Shown: positions 1 through 11,405 of the stretch, piece by piece
Position numbering within the stretch: position 1 is the first letter of the stretch
How the letters are laid out: each line of letters begins with the position of its first letter
Assembly (NCBI GenBank): GCA_031841125.1
Contig: CM063106.1
Span: 37,568,001 to 37,632,000 of the forward strand
DNA length: 64,000 nucleotides
Direction: 5' to 3'
Source of the DNA: Acanthococcus lagerstroemiae
Lineage: Eukaryota > Arthropoda > Insecta > Hemiptera > Eriococcidae
The notes under the pieces: model-generated
Seen by the model: the letters and a program-made list of their open reading frames with translations, nothing else
Database searches by the model: none
What the model was told of the DNA's origin: nothing
Program-made: the position numbers and the translations under genes

Positions 1-831
1 ATGTATTATATTAATTGATTTTTTTAGACGTTTCTGCGCCTATTTTTGATATAACTTCTACTTTCCAAGCGTTTATTAATTAATAATTGCTGAAAAATAA
101 AGGGGATGAAATATCTTGCACGCCAGGAAAACTAACGTCAACGAACTGGTCATTGAGCAGCTGAAACCATGATATGCGCGACAATTCTGTCAGATATGAA
201 CGCCAAACTGACCACGTCAGGGTGAAGTATATGAACGACTTTTTTTTTTTTGCAGTTTAGACGCCAATAAATTAAAATGTTGCGCTTCAAATTGATAATA
301 CTTCAATCGTTGAAAATTAAAATGTTGCACTTCAAAATACAGTAAACACCCTTCCCGCATAAAACTTCTTTCCTCTGGTCCCTTGGATAAATTCGTATTT
401 TTTATCTTCCCGCCTAATACGTTTCTTATTCGGGTTTTACTATAATAAATTAATTAATAATACTCGTCTTTTCTCTATTAGTTCGTGTGTACTCCTACAT
501 TACCGTAATTTTTTCGCTTTATTATTACATATACGATTATTTTATCACATTTCTATCCATGTCTATTTCATTTTCTTGACATGCACCGTCGGCGTTCAGG
601 AGTGAAATTTGACTGCTCAGTTTTTTAAAGTGGCGTGGAATTATTGTACAGGCGTTTGTTACATTCATTGGCTGCTTGATATTATATCCTGGCGTGAATT
701 TATTGTTGGGATGTTGAAAAAATTTAATGGTCGTTTCACGTAGCTATTTTGTCGCTAATTTCCGCCTTTCTGACGTGCCGAAAAATCGGTCCCAAAATAA
801 AGTGCCGATGACAGGGCACTAAAAACGAATA
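1..831. other. AT-rich DNA, nothing recognised
   Basis: AT-rich sequence with short A and T runs. I see no coding segment with recognisable motifs, no terminal inverted repeats and no tandem array. Near 783-820 a GCCGATGACAGG-like motif resembles the repeats of the element that follows, so the true edge of that element may lie a few tens of bases further left. Confidence 0.5.
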
Positions 832-1105
832 ACTTGTCCAGTGATCGGCATATTGCCGATCATTGGTGTATTATGCTCGTAATTTCTCCCCTGTATATTT
901 TAAGTAATGGAAATAAATTGAAAATGTCAGTACTAAAGAGGAATACATTTTAGAAAGACAAACACCTTTGCCAATAGTCGTCATAACATTCATTAACGTT
1001 TTAAGAAATAAATTACATTTCAAAAACTTGTAGAATGTACTGATCATTGGTGCGCCGATTATAGGTATTCCTAATACATATTTTATGCCTTTTTTGTTGT
1101 AGAAT

Positions 1106-1231
1106 ATGGCTCCAAAATTTAGGTATACAGAAACCGACATGCAAAATGCGATTAACGAAGTGAAAAAAGGAGAAGCAAGAATCTATGCGGCCTCAAAAAT
1201 TCCAGTTAATAAAATTTTAAATGTTGGATAA
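1106..1231 (+). pseudogene. pogo-type transposase N-terminal HTH fragment
   Basis: A 41-codon frame from ATG to TAA begins MAPKFRYTETDMQNAI and continues with EVKKGEARIYAASKIPV. The pattern (aromatic, Y-T-E-x-D-M, A-I, E-V-K-x-G, R-I-Y-A-A-S-K) is that of the pipsqueak/CENP-B-type helix-turn-helix that opens pogo/Tigger transposases and binds the element ends. In the family this domain runs about 10 residues further and is followed by a second HTH and a DDE domain; both are missing because the frame stops after the I-L-N-V-G segment. It sits in the middle of the CCGAT-repeat element. Recognition is by motif memory only. Confidence 0.6.
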
Positions 1232-1411
1232 ACCAAAAGAAGTGAGGGGCAAACATAATTTTCTTTCTAATATTTTATTGTGAATAAAATGTATTCTTGT
1301 TTGTGTATTTACTTATATACCTAGTATAAGTTTGTTATATCAAAGATACCTGAATTTTTAAATAAAAAAATAAGTTATTTAAAAAAAAGATTGACTGCGT
1401 TGAATTTGTAT

Positions 1412-1537
1412 GTCCGATTACTGGAACAAATTTGAGCCGATTATAGGAAGATATTTGCCTGCATTGAATTTGTATGTCCGATTACTGGAACAAATTTGCC
1501 AATTATAGGAAGATATTTGCCGATCACTGGTACAAGT
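1412..1537 (+). repeat. Two-copy tandem duplication of about 65 bp
   Basis: A unit containing GAATTTGTATGTCCGATTAC, ACAAATTTG and TATAGGAAGATATTTGCC occurs twice in a row (about 1398-1464 and 1465-1525). The copies are nearly identical apart from a small indel around GAGCCGATTATAGG versus CCAATTATAGG. It carries the CCGAT motifs of the surrounding element, so a local duplication multiplied those motifs. Confidence 0.8.
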
Positions 1538-1762
1538 CCAGATTTTAATTTTTTGACATATATGCTCTATTATCTGATGAACTAATCGAGGAAAGGTCGC
1601 TGTTTTAAATTCTTTTGACAGCTGAATCATAGTTTCGAACATAAAAACTAAAGAAATGGTGAGAAATACAATGGTACTCATGAAATTTACTATTGAACTC
1701 AAAATTTTGCTTATTGGAGGGCCAATAGTGAGTCGGCGGCAATAATTGCTTTATTTGTGATA

Positions 1763-2405
1763 TTAGGTAAATTTTGAATGCAGCAGAAAATTGCAGCGAG
1801 TTTGGTGGTGTGAATAGATGCTGAATTGGGTAGTCTGTGAGCTTGGATTTTTGACCCGAGGGAATATCAACAACCTGTGCGATTTTTTTTTTTTTTTTAG
1901 AACCGTCTGTATAGCATAATAGGTACTAAGGGTATTGTTCGAGGAGTTTGTCAAAGAGGAATTTGAAAGTGTGAGGGGATGTTGATCGTTTGCGATGTAA
2001 AGATAGTTCCAGATGGAAAGTTGCTGGTATGAGTTTCCACAGTTGTGGGTCTGTGTATATGGGTAGTAGGGGTGAGAGAGATAAGCGAGTGTTTGTGGTT
2101 TGTTCTACATATAATTGATTGAATGTCGGGGGAGTTTGATTGAGCTGGATCATTAACCACGTCTGTGGAAAGTGTTGAGTTGGGATTTTGGGATATTTTG
2201 AGCAAGTATTTGGAGTAGAGGATCATTGTGCAGTAGGGTAGTGGAGGTTGAGCCATTTCCGCACAAAGACTGATAGATGGACTAGTGCGGAGGGCTCTTG
2301 ATACTATTCGAAGGGCTGAGTTTTGGATTGTGTCGAGCATTTTGATGGTTTTTAGTGGGGCTAGTCCGTAAACTTGAGCTCCAAAGTCTATCTGTGATCA
2401 GATAA
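1763..2405 (-). pseudogene. C-terminal part of a non-LTR retrotransposon ORF2, 5'-truncated
   Basis: On the minus strand a 129-codon frame (2340 down to 1951) starts MLDTIQNSALRIVSRALRTS and continues with a P-P-L stretch. Upstream in the same frame, to about 2400, it reads IDFGAQVYGLAPLKTIK. This is the thumb/connection region after the RT domain of Jockey/I-type LINEs, where L-D-x-I-Q-N-x-A-L-R-I and A-x-R-T-S-P are conserved. Below 1951 the homology probably continues in another frame to about 1850. Catalytic RT motifs are absent, so only the 3' part was inserted, as is usual for incomplete reverse transcription. The exact clade is uncertain. Confidence 0.65.
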
Positions 2406-3660
2406 GTATGGAAAAAACATATGGAAATTTGACTTTTGTGACTAAATTTAAATTAAACAATAGAACATTTGCTATTGGGTTCAGCTTGCAACATTGGAAA
2501 ATAAGTATTTTGTTTTCAACTTTTAGATTTTAATGAAATGTTCAACTTTTTCAAATTTAGGGCTCTAGGTCAAACAGAGCATCTATAGTAAAAACAATAT
2601 AGTCATTGAAATTCGAATTGCAACGTTTGCTACAGACTTTCAGATTTTCGAAATGTCTTCCACATTTCAGTTTAGTTTCAACCTTTCAGACAACTTTCGA
2701 TATTCAGCATGAAACCTTCGGCTTTTGACTAGTCTCTGACAGGAGTCCAGGGTACTCCATTTTCAGAAACGAAAATTTACTTTCAGTTTGGGGAGGTGGA
2801 GAAGAAAAATTTGCCGACAAATATTTTTTGAAAACTAAAAACTCGATGACAAAACTTTTAAAAAATTAAAAATTTGTCGATTTTTCATCGGAATATTATT
2901 TAATTGAAAAAATAAATAAATAAGCAAACAAGCGAACATTCATAAAAAATGAATTCAAATGAACAGTTTCAAAATTTGCCGACTGCCAAATTATTGGGGG
3001 GGGGGGGTTCAAACCCTACCCCCTATAGTTTCGCTCCTGCCGATGTAGTGCTCCTTTTGAGGCTGAATTAAGTTGTCGTGTTTAGTGGTATTATTTTCGT
3101 TTGAGGATGAGTTATGACGAAGACACTGTTATTGCTGCGGCAATCATAACTGCATCTTCACAAGAAAGGAGACAAGTGTAACCTAAGAAGTTTCTTTGTA
3201 CAGGACTTCTTCTCAGGGTGGTGAGGATCCCATAGGACAAGACGACCTCTCACCTCGCGTACAAAATCCATTAATTTGTCTTCATTACAAGAAATTATAA
3301 ACGCCAAAAAATAACGATACACAAATGTTCATTGCAGGATTTAGCACATCAAATTGAGCACATGACAATCATCTTGAAATGATACACTTGTCGTCCTAGA
3401 ATCTAATTCTTCCTTTTAGCTAATGTAATTTTTTTTTTTTTTTTTGTAAAACGGTGGTATTTTGCTTCCCTTAATTCCTCGATCATTATTCTTATCACGT
3501 TTCTAACACCCAGAGCAGGGGTGGAACAACGCAGTTTTGTATCTGACCTCCCGCTTTATTGTGCACCAGTTACCGGGCAAGTCAATTGGCAATGCCGAGT
3601 ATGCGGCTATATAAGCATAAGACACTGAATAAAAGTTAAAGAAAAAAAAAACCACTTTTT
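2406..3660. other. AT-rich DNA with a poly-G run, nothing coding recognised
   Basis: No protein homology seen. Around 2995-3045 a G9-10 run and a segment whose reverse complement begins CAGGAGCGAAACTATAGGGG look like one end of a hAT-type MITE. A partner near 2738 (ACAGGAGTCCAGGGTACTCC) matches only weakly and no duplication flanks the pair. Confidence 0.4.
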
Positions 3661-3662
3661 TA

Positions 3663-3910
3663 CAGTTGAGGAGCCCACTTCCAAAGTGACCTAACTGCAA
3701 AATTTTAGTTTTGAGAAAAACAAGCAAAACAGTAAAATAGGTAACGGATTTTTTAAGGTAGGTATCAATAAGTTCAACCTTCAAGAAAAATTTGTCGTTT
3801 TTATTTTTGCAAAGCATGCCCCCAGCGCGGTAAGACAGCGCGTTGAAAACAAAAACTCGTGAAATCATAATGTTGCAGTTAGGTCACTTTGGAAGTGGGT
3901 TCCTCAATTG
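3663..3910. mobile_element. TA-flanked MITE with 38-bp terminal inverted repeats
   Basis: The first 38 bases (3663-3700, starting CAGTTGAGGAGCCCACTTCC) are repeated in reverse complement at 3873-3910 with two mismatches. The element is bounded by TA at 3661-3662 and 3911-3912, the duplication made by Tc1/mariner transposases. The 248-bp length and lack of a coding frame make it a non-autonomous MITE. No related full-length element was noticed in the window. Confidence 0.85.
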
Positions 3911-3912
3911 TA

Positions 3913-6900
3913 AGTATTCTTTCAGTTTGCAAACTAAACTGTCCGAATGCCTCCGTAGGTAATCACCCGGCCTAATTAATATGCACCCTCAGGAAACCAA
4001 TATCATCTGCATTCCTCTCATGCTCCGCTTAGGGACGTGTCGAAGAACTTTTCCTGGGGGGATGGGAAAGTGTGAAAGTCCCAACTGATTCAACTCAAAA
4101 TTCCCAAGCATCAAAGCCAAAAAAAAAATTAGACTTGTCGGATTTTCTCAACTTCTCACCTTCTCAATCAAAATTCCCAAGTATCAAAGCACAATAAAAA
4201 AAACAGAAACTTTTGATTTGGATAAATTGTTGAATCAGTGGGTAAAAGAAATATTAATTTCCCAAATTTTGCCAAAATTGCCGAGTTGGGCAAAATTTTG
4301 CCAAAATTGCCGAATGAAAAATGACTGGAGGGGGGTTAACACCCCCTCGCACCGGCTCTTACTCCGCTTCCTCCCGAAACCAGTTCAAGTCAAAAGTTTT
4401 GCTGCGCCCTCTCGTGGCCTACTTTACAAAGGGACCTTATACGATCTGTGACCGCCGGGTCCCGCTGCCCAACAGGTGACCAGCTTCCTCTGCGGATTAA
4501 CCGGGCCAAATAGCCCGAATTTCGCGACAATCTAAATCGAAATCCGGCTGCATTTCATGAAAAGTGCGTGTATCGGTGCTGATGTCTAGACAAGACCTGA
4601 TGAAAAATCTTTGATATTTCATAAAAAAAACCGCCACCTTCAGCGAAACGACGTGAAATATGAAATGTGAAATAGATGCTCTGTGAAACGCGCCACACAT
4701 ACTCTACACACTTTTCACTTTTTCATATTTCACGTTCGTTAACACCCTCTCAGAAAGTGAAAAATTACGTAGAAGCGGGAGCTGCAGGGAGGTAATGAGG
4801 AAGTTTCCGTGCAGGTCTTGAAAAAAATATACGTGAATACGAGAAAGAAACAAAATGCAATAAATGACCACTGTTTTGATGATTAATATTGCCTTAGTTG
4901 CTCACTTTTCTTGTTTCTACGCGTAAAAATAATTTACCAATCGTTGCGGGAAATGTCACCCTCCAAAAATAATAAACTTGTTTTTTCCCGCACCATAACT
5001 ATTAGGTCGCACTCACCTTCGGCATTACCTATTTGTACATCATAATTTATTCGGTCCTTTTTCATTACGTCGTCACTCGTGCAATGAAGTTGCATTTAAG
5101 TAGATACTTAAAAACATATACGATATGCCTCTAAACTTGAAAAATGGTCTCTTAACTTTCGCATCCATCAATGAGAGATAAACGGAAGTGCAGAAGAACT
5201 GCCAGAAATCGAATCATAAATAAAGTTTATTTCTTTATTAATTTACAAGATTTTCTTCCTCGTTTCAGAGGTGCAGTTGAAACGTCCAAAGTAATGTATT
5301 TTACGAACCTTGAAAACGCACCAAGTGACTAATTATTGCTTTTTGGAAAGTTTGTACGTCAGTTGTACGGATTCGGAATAGGTAGATACGGTCCTCATCT
5401 CATTTGTAAGTTTTGAATCACTGGAATTTAAATGGGTATAGTTGATTGGGTCCCCTTTTCATCTTCAACAAGTGGGAACACGAGAGATATTCCGCATGCA
5501 TAATTAACTTTACGACCATATCGTAGTCCGCCTTCGGCACAAGTGGAGGTAAACTTTTAGCGAAAATAATTGAAGTGCGCCGTTATCTACACCCGTAACC
5601 ACAAATACTTACACTCGAATGATGATACTGAAGCCTACAATGTTTACGTCACTTTGTTGACGTGTTCAACTCATAACTTAATTTTATTCTTAAATATGCC
5701 TACATACCGGCTAGCAAGACAGCGAGTGAATTTTGATAGCAGATCTGACCACGATGGCGATACACTCTAATTATCGGACTCATCCAGTGACTATATGGGA
5801 GTTTGGGAGGCCAGAAGACCTGCATTTGTTCCCCTACAGAACATTAAAAAATTTGTTACCCGACAGATTGGTTAGTCATTGACCGTCAGATCAAGCCCTT
5901 CCCCCAGAAAAATCACTTTTCAATCATATAGCATTCAATTTTGGGAGACTATGTGGATTTGTACACCTTCTCACCTCTGGGAAAATGACGAATTGTCGCC
6001 TATGTGTTCAAAGGTTTACTGTCGCCAGTTTCCGAACAGGAAATCAAAATGAAGCACTTTTCTGAAGTTGGAGACAAACAACGACGAGAATATTTTCCGA
6101 AAAATGATCTGGTTCATTTTGGAAAATTTTTCTAGAGTTTTTAAGTTATTGTAAAACATTATTCTAATTTGTAAAACTTTGTGTAATTTAAAAAAAAATG
6201 TTGGAATATTTTGGATTAAAAACATCTGTAGTTATGCTACTAACTCACTATAAACTTACATAAACTAGTTAGCCAGAGTTATTGTAAACTGATGAAAATA
6301 TGGGGTAAAGACAGATTTTGTGTCTCATTAGGGGAGGCAACAAGTAATTAAGGGGCAGTGTCCTGTTACCCTACTCCTCCTGTTCTTCATCGATAAGGGT
6401 TATCTGCGGGGAAAACAAACAGGAATCTGTCTTTTTTTAGTTAGTGGGAAGTTTTCGACGTCTTAAATGAAAAATTCTCCGATTATAAATCAGGTTGTCA
6501 TTTTTGGAAATCATTCGAATTTCATATTTTTTTCCGTGATAATTTTTCTACAGTGACGAATATTTCCACAAATCAAGCTAAATTTTGTGCTCTAGGTGGT
6601 TGAAGACTTTTTCTATCAAATCAAATACAACATTCCCGAATTTTCTGAAAATTCGTAGATTTATACGTCGAATTATTGTCGTCATTCTTCCTTATCATTT
6701 CCAGAACGGGACTACAATTTTCTAAGGATCTTACTCAAATTTCCTACACAAACGTTTTGAAGACTCGCCCTATTGAATCAGCTTTAAGGTTATATTTCGT
6801 CGAATTATTCGAATTTCAATTTTTTTTAAATTAAAATGTTAACTGATCGATGACTTTTATGGGGTGACTGCACCTTTCCTTGAGTTGTACAGAATCTTCA

Positions 6901-7140
6901 TATTTGAGTTGATAATATAAAATAATGTCCATATCTTGATTTACTCCCCAACCCTTCAAAATTGTATATAACTTTGTGATAATTCTACGACCGTAATTTT
7001 CCGTGAATTTTTCCAGATTTTTGTAAACCAATTGATAATAGCTCATGCCATCAAATAAAATTTAAGCTTCAGTTTTGTCACCTTTGAGATTTTTTCAATT
7101 TCCAAATGTTGCGTAACGGATCATTGTCCCTGTCTGCCTA
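3913..7140. other. Non-coding DNA with one interspersed repeat fragment
   Basis: No credible gene. The stretch 4028-4200 (AGGGACGTGTCGAAGA, then TCCCAACTGATTCAACTCAA) matches the reverse complement of 42500-42700, so both are copies of one interspersed repeat. The remainder is AT-rich with scattered short frames that lack recognisable motifs. Confidence 0.5.
4028..4205 (+). repeat. Interspersed repeat, copy 1 of the AGGGACGT family
   Basis: It shares AGGGACGT, CGAAGA, a G-rich patch, then AAGTCCC, ACTGA, TCAAC and ATTCCCAAG in the same order with the reverse complement of 42500-42700. The other copy has CAGGGAC at both ends in inverted orientation, which suggests a hAT-like MITE. This copy has no clear right terminus. 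Confidence 0.5.
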
Positions 7141-7149
7141 TACAATCAT

Positions 7150-7655
7150 AAATGATTTTTACCCACGGAAATCATCAGAGATTGTTCTCAAAGGTTTCTG
7201 ATTAAATTTCTTGGAAATTATCAGAGTTTTCCCCGAACATTTTTGATGAAATCTTCGGAAATCATCGGTAATCTATCCCAAAAATTTCCGATGAAAATCT
7301 CTGAAAACCATCGAAACGTTTTTCAGAAGAAATCCTTCAGAAATCATAAGAGATACTTCGCGATAATTTTTGATAAAATCCTTTGGAATTATTGGAAATT
7401 TTCCCTATAACATTTCCGACTAAATTCTCCTAAATCATCGGATAGTTTTCTCAATAACGTCCAATGAAATTTTTTGAAAATGATTGGAAATTTTTCCATA
7501 ATATTTTAGATAAGATTCCTTGGAAATTATCTTCGGAAATCAAAGGAATCTTCTCGAAAATTTCTGATGAAATTTTTTAAAAATCATCGGAGATTTTTCC
7601 CGAAGATTTTCGATGAAATTCTTTGGAAATCATCAGAGATTTTCGCCGAAGATTA
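7150..7655. repeat. Degenerate tandem repeat, period about 48 bp
   Basis: About ten diverged copies of a unit containing GATGAAATTCTTTGGAAATC, then ATCGG and ATTTTCCCGAAAATTT-like sequence. The GATGAAAT core or a variant recurs near 7248, 7291, 7371, 7418, 7465, 7509, 7566 and 7613. Internal short inverted elements such as TTTCCGATGAAA give it local hairpin potential. A 71-codon frame over its end is an accident of the repeat. Confidence 0.8.
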
Positions 7656-7659
7656 TTTC

Positions 7660-8110
7660 ATCGTTTTCCACTGAATTTTTCACACAGAGTTCAAATTCGT
7701 TGCGTTCAAATTGGACGGCGACGCTCCGTTTCCGAGATATGCTCGAAAATGTTAGTGAAATTGTTCAAATAAATGACTCTAGCTCAATTTTGATGACGGA
7801 TTTGAATTTGTCACGAAAAACTGAGTAATTAGCACCATTCCTGACGCCGAAGCTCTCCGAAAATTTTTTTCGCCCCAAAAAACACAAGATGTGTTTGGAG
7901 AAATTTTCAAAATTAGAGAAAATCAAAAATTTTCAGTCTAATAATGTTTCCACCCAATTTTTCACGCTGAGAGTTTCAATTCGGTGTCCAAAAGGGTGGC
8001 AACGCTCCGTTTCTGAGATACGCTCGAAAATGTTGGTGAAATTGTTCAAAAAATGACTCTAGCTCTATTTTGACGACGAATTGGAATTTCTTATGAAAAA
8101 CTTTTAAAAC
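7660..8110. repeat. Two copies of a roughly 290-bp interspersed monomer
   Basis: Sequence around 7672-7810 (GACGCTCCGTTTCCGAGATA, then CTCGAAAATGTTAGTGAAAT) recurs at 7958-8090 with about 80 percent similarity by eye. A third diverged copy lies at 18300-18455. No coding frame is conserved between copies and the superfamily is unknown. Confidence 0.7.
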
Positions 8111-8344
8111 TATTCCTCATAAAATCATCTATAAAAATGATTCTCACAATTTTTTTCATATTTATGTTTCTTCATTAGAATGATTTCAAAGTTAGTAATG
8201 TGGAATAGAGCTCAGTTTTAAATATTGTCAAATTTTTCATTTTTCAAAATTATTATTAGTCGTAATACTATTTGATTGTTTTCCTAGGTGATCACAACAT
8301 TCGATGAATCTTACTCAGTTTTCGTGTAAGTTAATTTGTTTGAG

Positions 8345-8965
8345 GATTTTGATACCACCCTGGGTGTAGATGAACGACTCCACAGAGTGGGGCTTATTTA
8401 TTTTGCGAATAGGTCTGGAAGGGGGGGGGAGTAAAAAAATTCGGGATTGATGGTACAAAATGGTACAAATCAAGCAGGCACAAAATTTTGATACTACTCC
8501 GGTTGCCGAATGCTTCCATAGGGGGGGGGGTTACTTATTTGGTGATTCAGTGGGGAAGGGGGAGGGTACAAAATTTAGGTTTGGTAGGCAAAAAATGTTG
8601 ATAGCACTGTGGGTGCCGAGTGTTTCCATGGAGACCAGCGGGGCTACTTATTTTGCGAATAATTGGGAAAAGGGAAGTGTACAAAATTTAAGTTTGGTAG
8701 GCAAAAAATTTTGATAGCACTGTGGGTGCCGAGTGTTTCCATGGAGACCAGCGGGGCTACTTATTTTGCGAATAATTGGGGAAGGGGGAGTGTACAAAAT
8801 TCAGGATTGGTGGTACAAAATGGTACAAAATAGGCACAAAATTTCCATATCACTCTACGTTTCGCTAGCCTCCCAAATTTATTATTTAAAAAATGCGGGT
8901 AACGATGTGGGTACGAAATTCGCGGGTTGGTGGCACAAATTGGTACAAAATAGGTACAAGATTAC
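8345..8965. repeat. Tandem repeat, period about 110-140 bp, with poly-G tracts
   Basis: Five units, starting near 8350, 8489, 8597, 8713 and 8845. Each carries GATA-CACT-G-GTGCCGAG-like sequence, TTATTTTGCGAATA, a G-rich tract and GTACAAAATT. Units three and four are almost identical over about 110 bp (GATAGCACTGTGGGTGCCGA, CCATGGAGACCAGCGGGGCT), showing recent unequal exchange or slippage. Two overlapping frames on the plus strand are by-products of the repeat. Confidence 0.85.
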
Positions 8966-9039
8966 GAGATAGTTTTTAACTTCGGAATCTAATTGGGGGG
9001 GGGGGTGAAACGGACCTTCCATAAAATCCCTAGCTTCTT

Positions 9040-9279
9040 TTCTATGTCTTGTCTCCATTTCGTTACCAGCCTACCCCTCCTTCTTTTATTGCCATATGGC
9101 GTCCAATGTTGTATTTTTTGTTAATTTCATTTTTTGTTTGGGTTAGATACGTGTGTATCATGTAACTTTTTAAATTTTTTTTTTTTTTTAATTTGTGTTT
9201 TCAAAATTCTGTCAAGTTAAAGCCGCCAGTCGTAATTGGCCATTTTGGCCGTGACCGGAGGGCTTCAAATAAATAAATA

Positions 9280-9310
<31 letters not shown>
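9040..9310 (+). mobile_element. 3' end of a LINE with (TTA)n tail
   Basis: The sequence GCCGCCAGTCGTAATTGGCC, then CCGTGACCGGAGGGC, then AAATAAATAAATAA and a (TTA)n microsatellite (9280-9310) is the usual 3' untranslated end of Jockey-like insect LINEs, which finish in simple-sequence tails. No ORF2 is seen upstream, so this is a short 5'-truncated copy. It directly abuts the GC-rich R1-clade element that follows. Confidence 0.5.
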
Positions 9311-9312
<2 letters not shown>

Positions 9313-10398
9313 TGCCTGTTCGGGGGGATCCAGGGGCGTTAGCAATATGGAATTCACATTTCTTGGCCATTACGATTCTAAATTCTGCCTCTATCCTCCT
9401 GCTGCATTGGGGTGCTTGGGATGCTGATGGGGGGGGGGATGTCATTGTGTCTCCTGAGGAGGAGTCTGTGCTTACTGGAGTATTCTGTCATGATAGTCTA
9501 GGGGGCTGTGTCGCTCTGTGGCCGTGTAGATGGGTTCTGTATTGGGCCCGGGTACAACCAGTGCCAGAAGGTAGTGGAGATACTCGATCATCCTTTAACG
9601 TCTTCGCGAACAGAGCGACAACAGTGCCAATAGAGGTGGAAGATGGCGCGCCCTGTAATCCCACTAGCTCATTGGAACAGGGCGGGTTACCACCGGTATC
9701 GAAAGATATGGTGCTGTGCGTGTGCGTGTCGTAGGTAGCTTGCTCAGCGTTGTGGAATACGCGGCTAGCAGGCGAGCCCCTATCGGTACTCTGTTTGGCA
9801 TAAAAAAGGAAAACTCTAACGCAAAAAACCGTGGTAAAAGCGTGGGCCGGCTACTCCAACTAACCCTACCCAGGTGGCGCCTGGAGGTGAAAGAAAGAGA
9901 GCCCGTGGCCCAGAGAGCGGCTATGCCTGGTGCTGTCATTTGTGGGGTCCTGGGGGTGTGGGCCTGTCTCCGGTGGACTAGTGTCTCCCTCTGTCGGTTC
10001 CTCGGGCGCCTCCGAGGGGCGGGGGTGGTGGGTCCCCCGAGTGGAGAGCTACGCTCCATTTTGGAGGATCCAGGGGCAATAGAAATATGGAATCCACATT
10101 TTTGGCGCAAATACCATCTGAAATTCAAAATCACAACGTTGGCGACCTAACAAACCTGATCACGGTCGTCAAAAGAAGGAAAACTTGAAACAAACCATGG
10201 GGTCTGGTGACGTTCCTTAAGTCACAACTCGGTATGATCACTGAGCCACCTTCTCAGGAAGTATAGGGAACGAAGGCGCGGCTTCGGCCAATCCTCCTGA
10301 ACAAAACCAAGGGTGGGAAGCAGTGGGCGATAGACGGGTTATGGGTTGAGAACGGTGTTACAGACGCAACAATCGGGAAGGCCCCAATCCAGATTCCG

Positions 10399-11405
10399 GT
10401 GAGCCGAAGGAAACACGCCCAGGGAGGAGGTAGCGAGCCAATCACACTGGGGCGGAACTTAGCAAGAGAACAACAGAGGCTAGCAGATGAGAACAAATGC
10501 CTCCGTGGAAGAATCGCCAAGATCGAGCTGCAGATGGCGTTCCTACAGAAGGAGATCGCAGATCTGAGGCAGCAACAGCAGCAGCAGCAGCGAGTACCAC
10601 AACGTAACTTGGGCAAAGGTGCCCCGGCGGAGGACGCGGCAAAGCCAGAAGAACAATCAGGACCACACACCTGAACCTCCAAAGGCCATTGCACCTAGGA
10701 GGACAGCGGCGGCAGCAAAAGAAAAGCTGCTACGGAAGAGGAAGGCCGAAGCAAGCGGCGATAGTCATTGCCAAGGCCCAGGAAGAAGATACCTACGCCG
10801 AGGTAATCAGAAATGCGAGGCAATACGCGGCCCCAAACAGCATGGCCTAGAGATAGTGAGGATGCGCTATACTCGAAAGGGTAAATGCTGTTGGAGCTGC
10901 GCAACCTCTCCGAAAAAGAGAGCAACACGACTCAGCTCCAAGAGGCATTAGGTACCATAGCCCCAGCGGAATGCCACTCTCCTCCTCCTCGACATAGAGG
11001 AGTCCATAGAAGAAGAGATTGCGGCGGCAGTAGGGGCCACGTAGAAGCCGATTCTGCAGAGGATGCGGGGAGGAAGAAGGATGGCCAAAGTGCAGGTGCC
11101 AATCAGCAGTGGCCTGGAGATCCTGAAGGGTGGACACGTGAAGATCGGTTGGAGCAACTGTAGGGTTCGCTCCCTAGAGAGGACGAGCAGAACCCCCGGA
11201 TTCTACAGATGCCTGCGACCTGGGCATATGGCAAAGTAGTGTCAGAACCAGGACCTGGAGCGTTCATGCTACCGCTGCGGGGAGAGCGGACATAACATGT
11301 CGCGGCGGTATGCAGTGCCGAAGCATCTTGCCCCTTATGCAAAAAGATCGAGGGGCAAGGTAGCGGGCACATCCTGGGACGACGCGGCTGCCAGGCGACG
11401 AACGT
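10399..11405 (+). pseudogene. R1-clade ORF1 (gag-like) with zinc-knuckle remnants
   Basis: The start shows a coiled-coil segment (LADENKCLRGRIAKIELQMA) followed by a glutamine run. After a frameshift comes an AAIVIAKAQEEDTYAEV segment, then M-L-L-E-L-R, all typical of R1/Waldo-type ORF1. Three knuckles follow. At 11201-11242 the first Cys is Phe and a stop sits before the last Cys. At 11267-11308 the sequence is CYRCGESGH with the last Cys changed to Arg. At 11329-11391, in another frame, CPLC-x9-H-x6-C is intact. The protein would bind element RNA in the RNP. The knuckle changes and frameshifts mean no functional product. Confidence 0.75.

Larger units (their letters stand above)
832..1537 (+). 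mobile_element. pogo-like DNA transposon remnant with CCGAT motif repeats
   Basis: The left end ACTTGTCCAGTGATCGGCA (from 832) is matched in inverted orientation by GCCGATCACTGGTACAAGT ending at 1537, giving imperfect terminal inverted repeats. The motif CCGATYAYWGG and close variants recur on both strands near 841, 855, 1042, 1055, 1412, 1437, 1479 and 1519, as expected of subterminal transposase-binding repeats. Inside lies a short reading frame like the N-terminal helix-turn-helix of pogo/Tigger transposases (separate entry). No DDE catalytic domain remains, so the element is non-autonomous. A clean TA duplication is not visible, so the exact ends are uncertain. Confidence 0.5.

Noticed and set aside
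2738..3045. hAT-type MITE with CAGGAG ends
   Set aside because: The two candidate ends agree over only six or seven bases and no duplication flanks them.
3503..3868. 121-codon minus-strand frame
   Set aside because: It runs through a TA-flanked MITE and poly-T; residues such as LQLGHFGSGLLNC are the translated terminal repeat.
9664..10134. 156-codon minus-strand frame in the GC-rich block
   Set aside because: It overlaps the 5' UTR of the plus-strand R1-clade element; long antisense frames are expected in GC-rich DNA and no motif is present.
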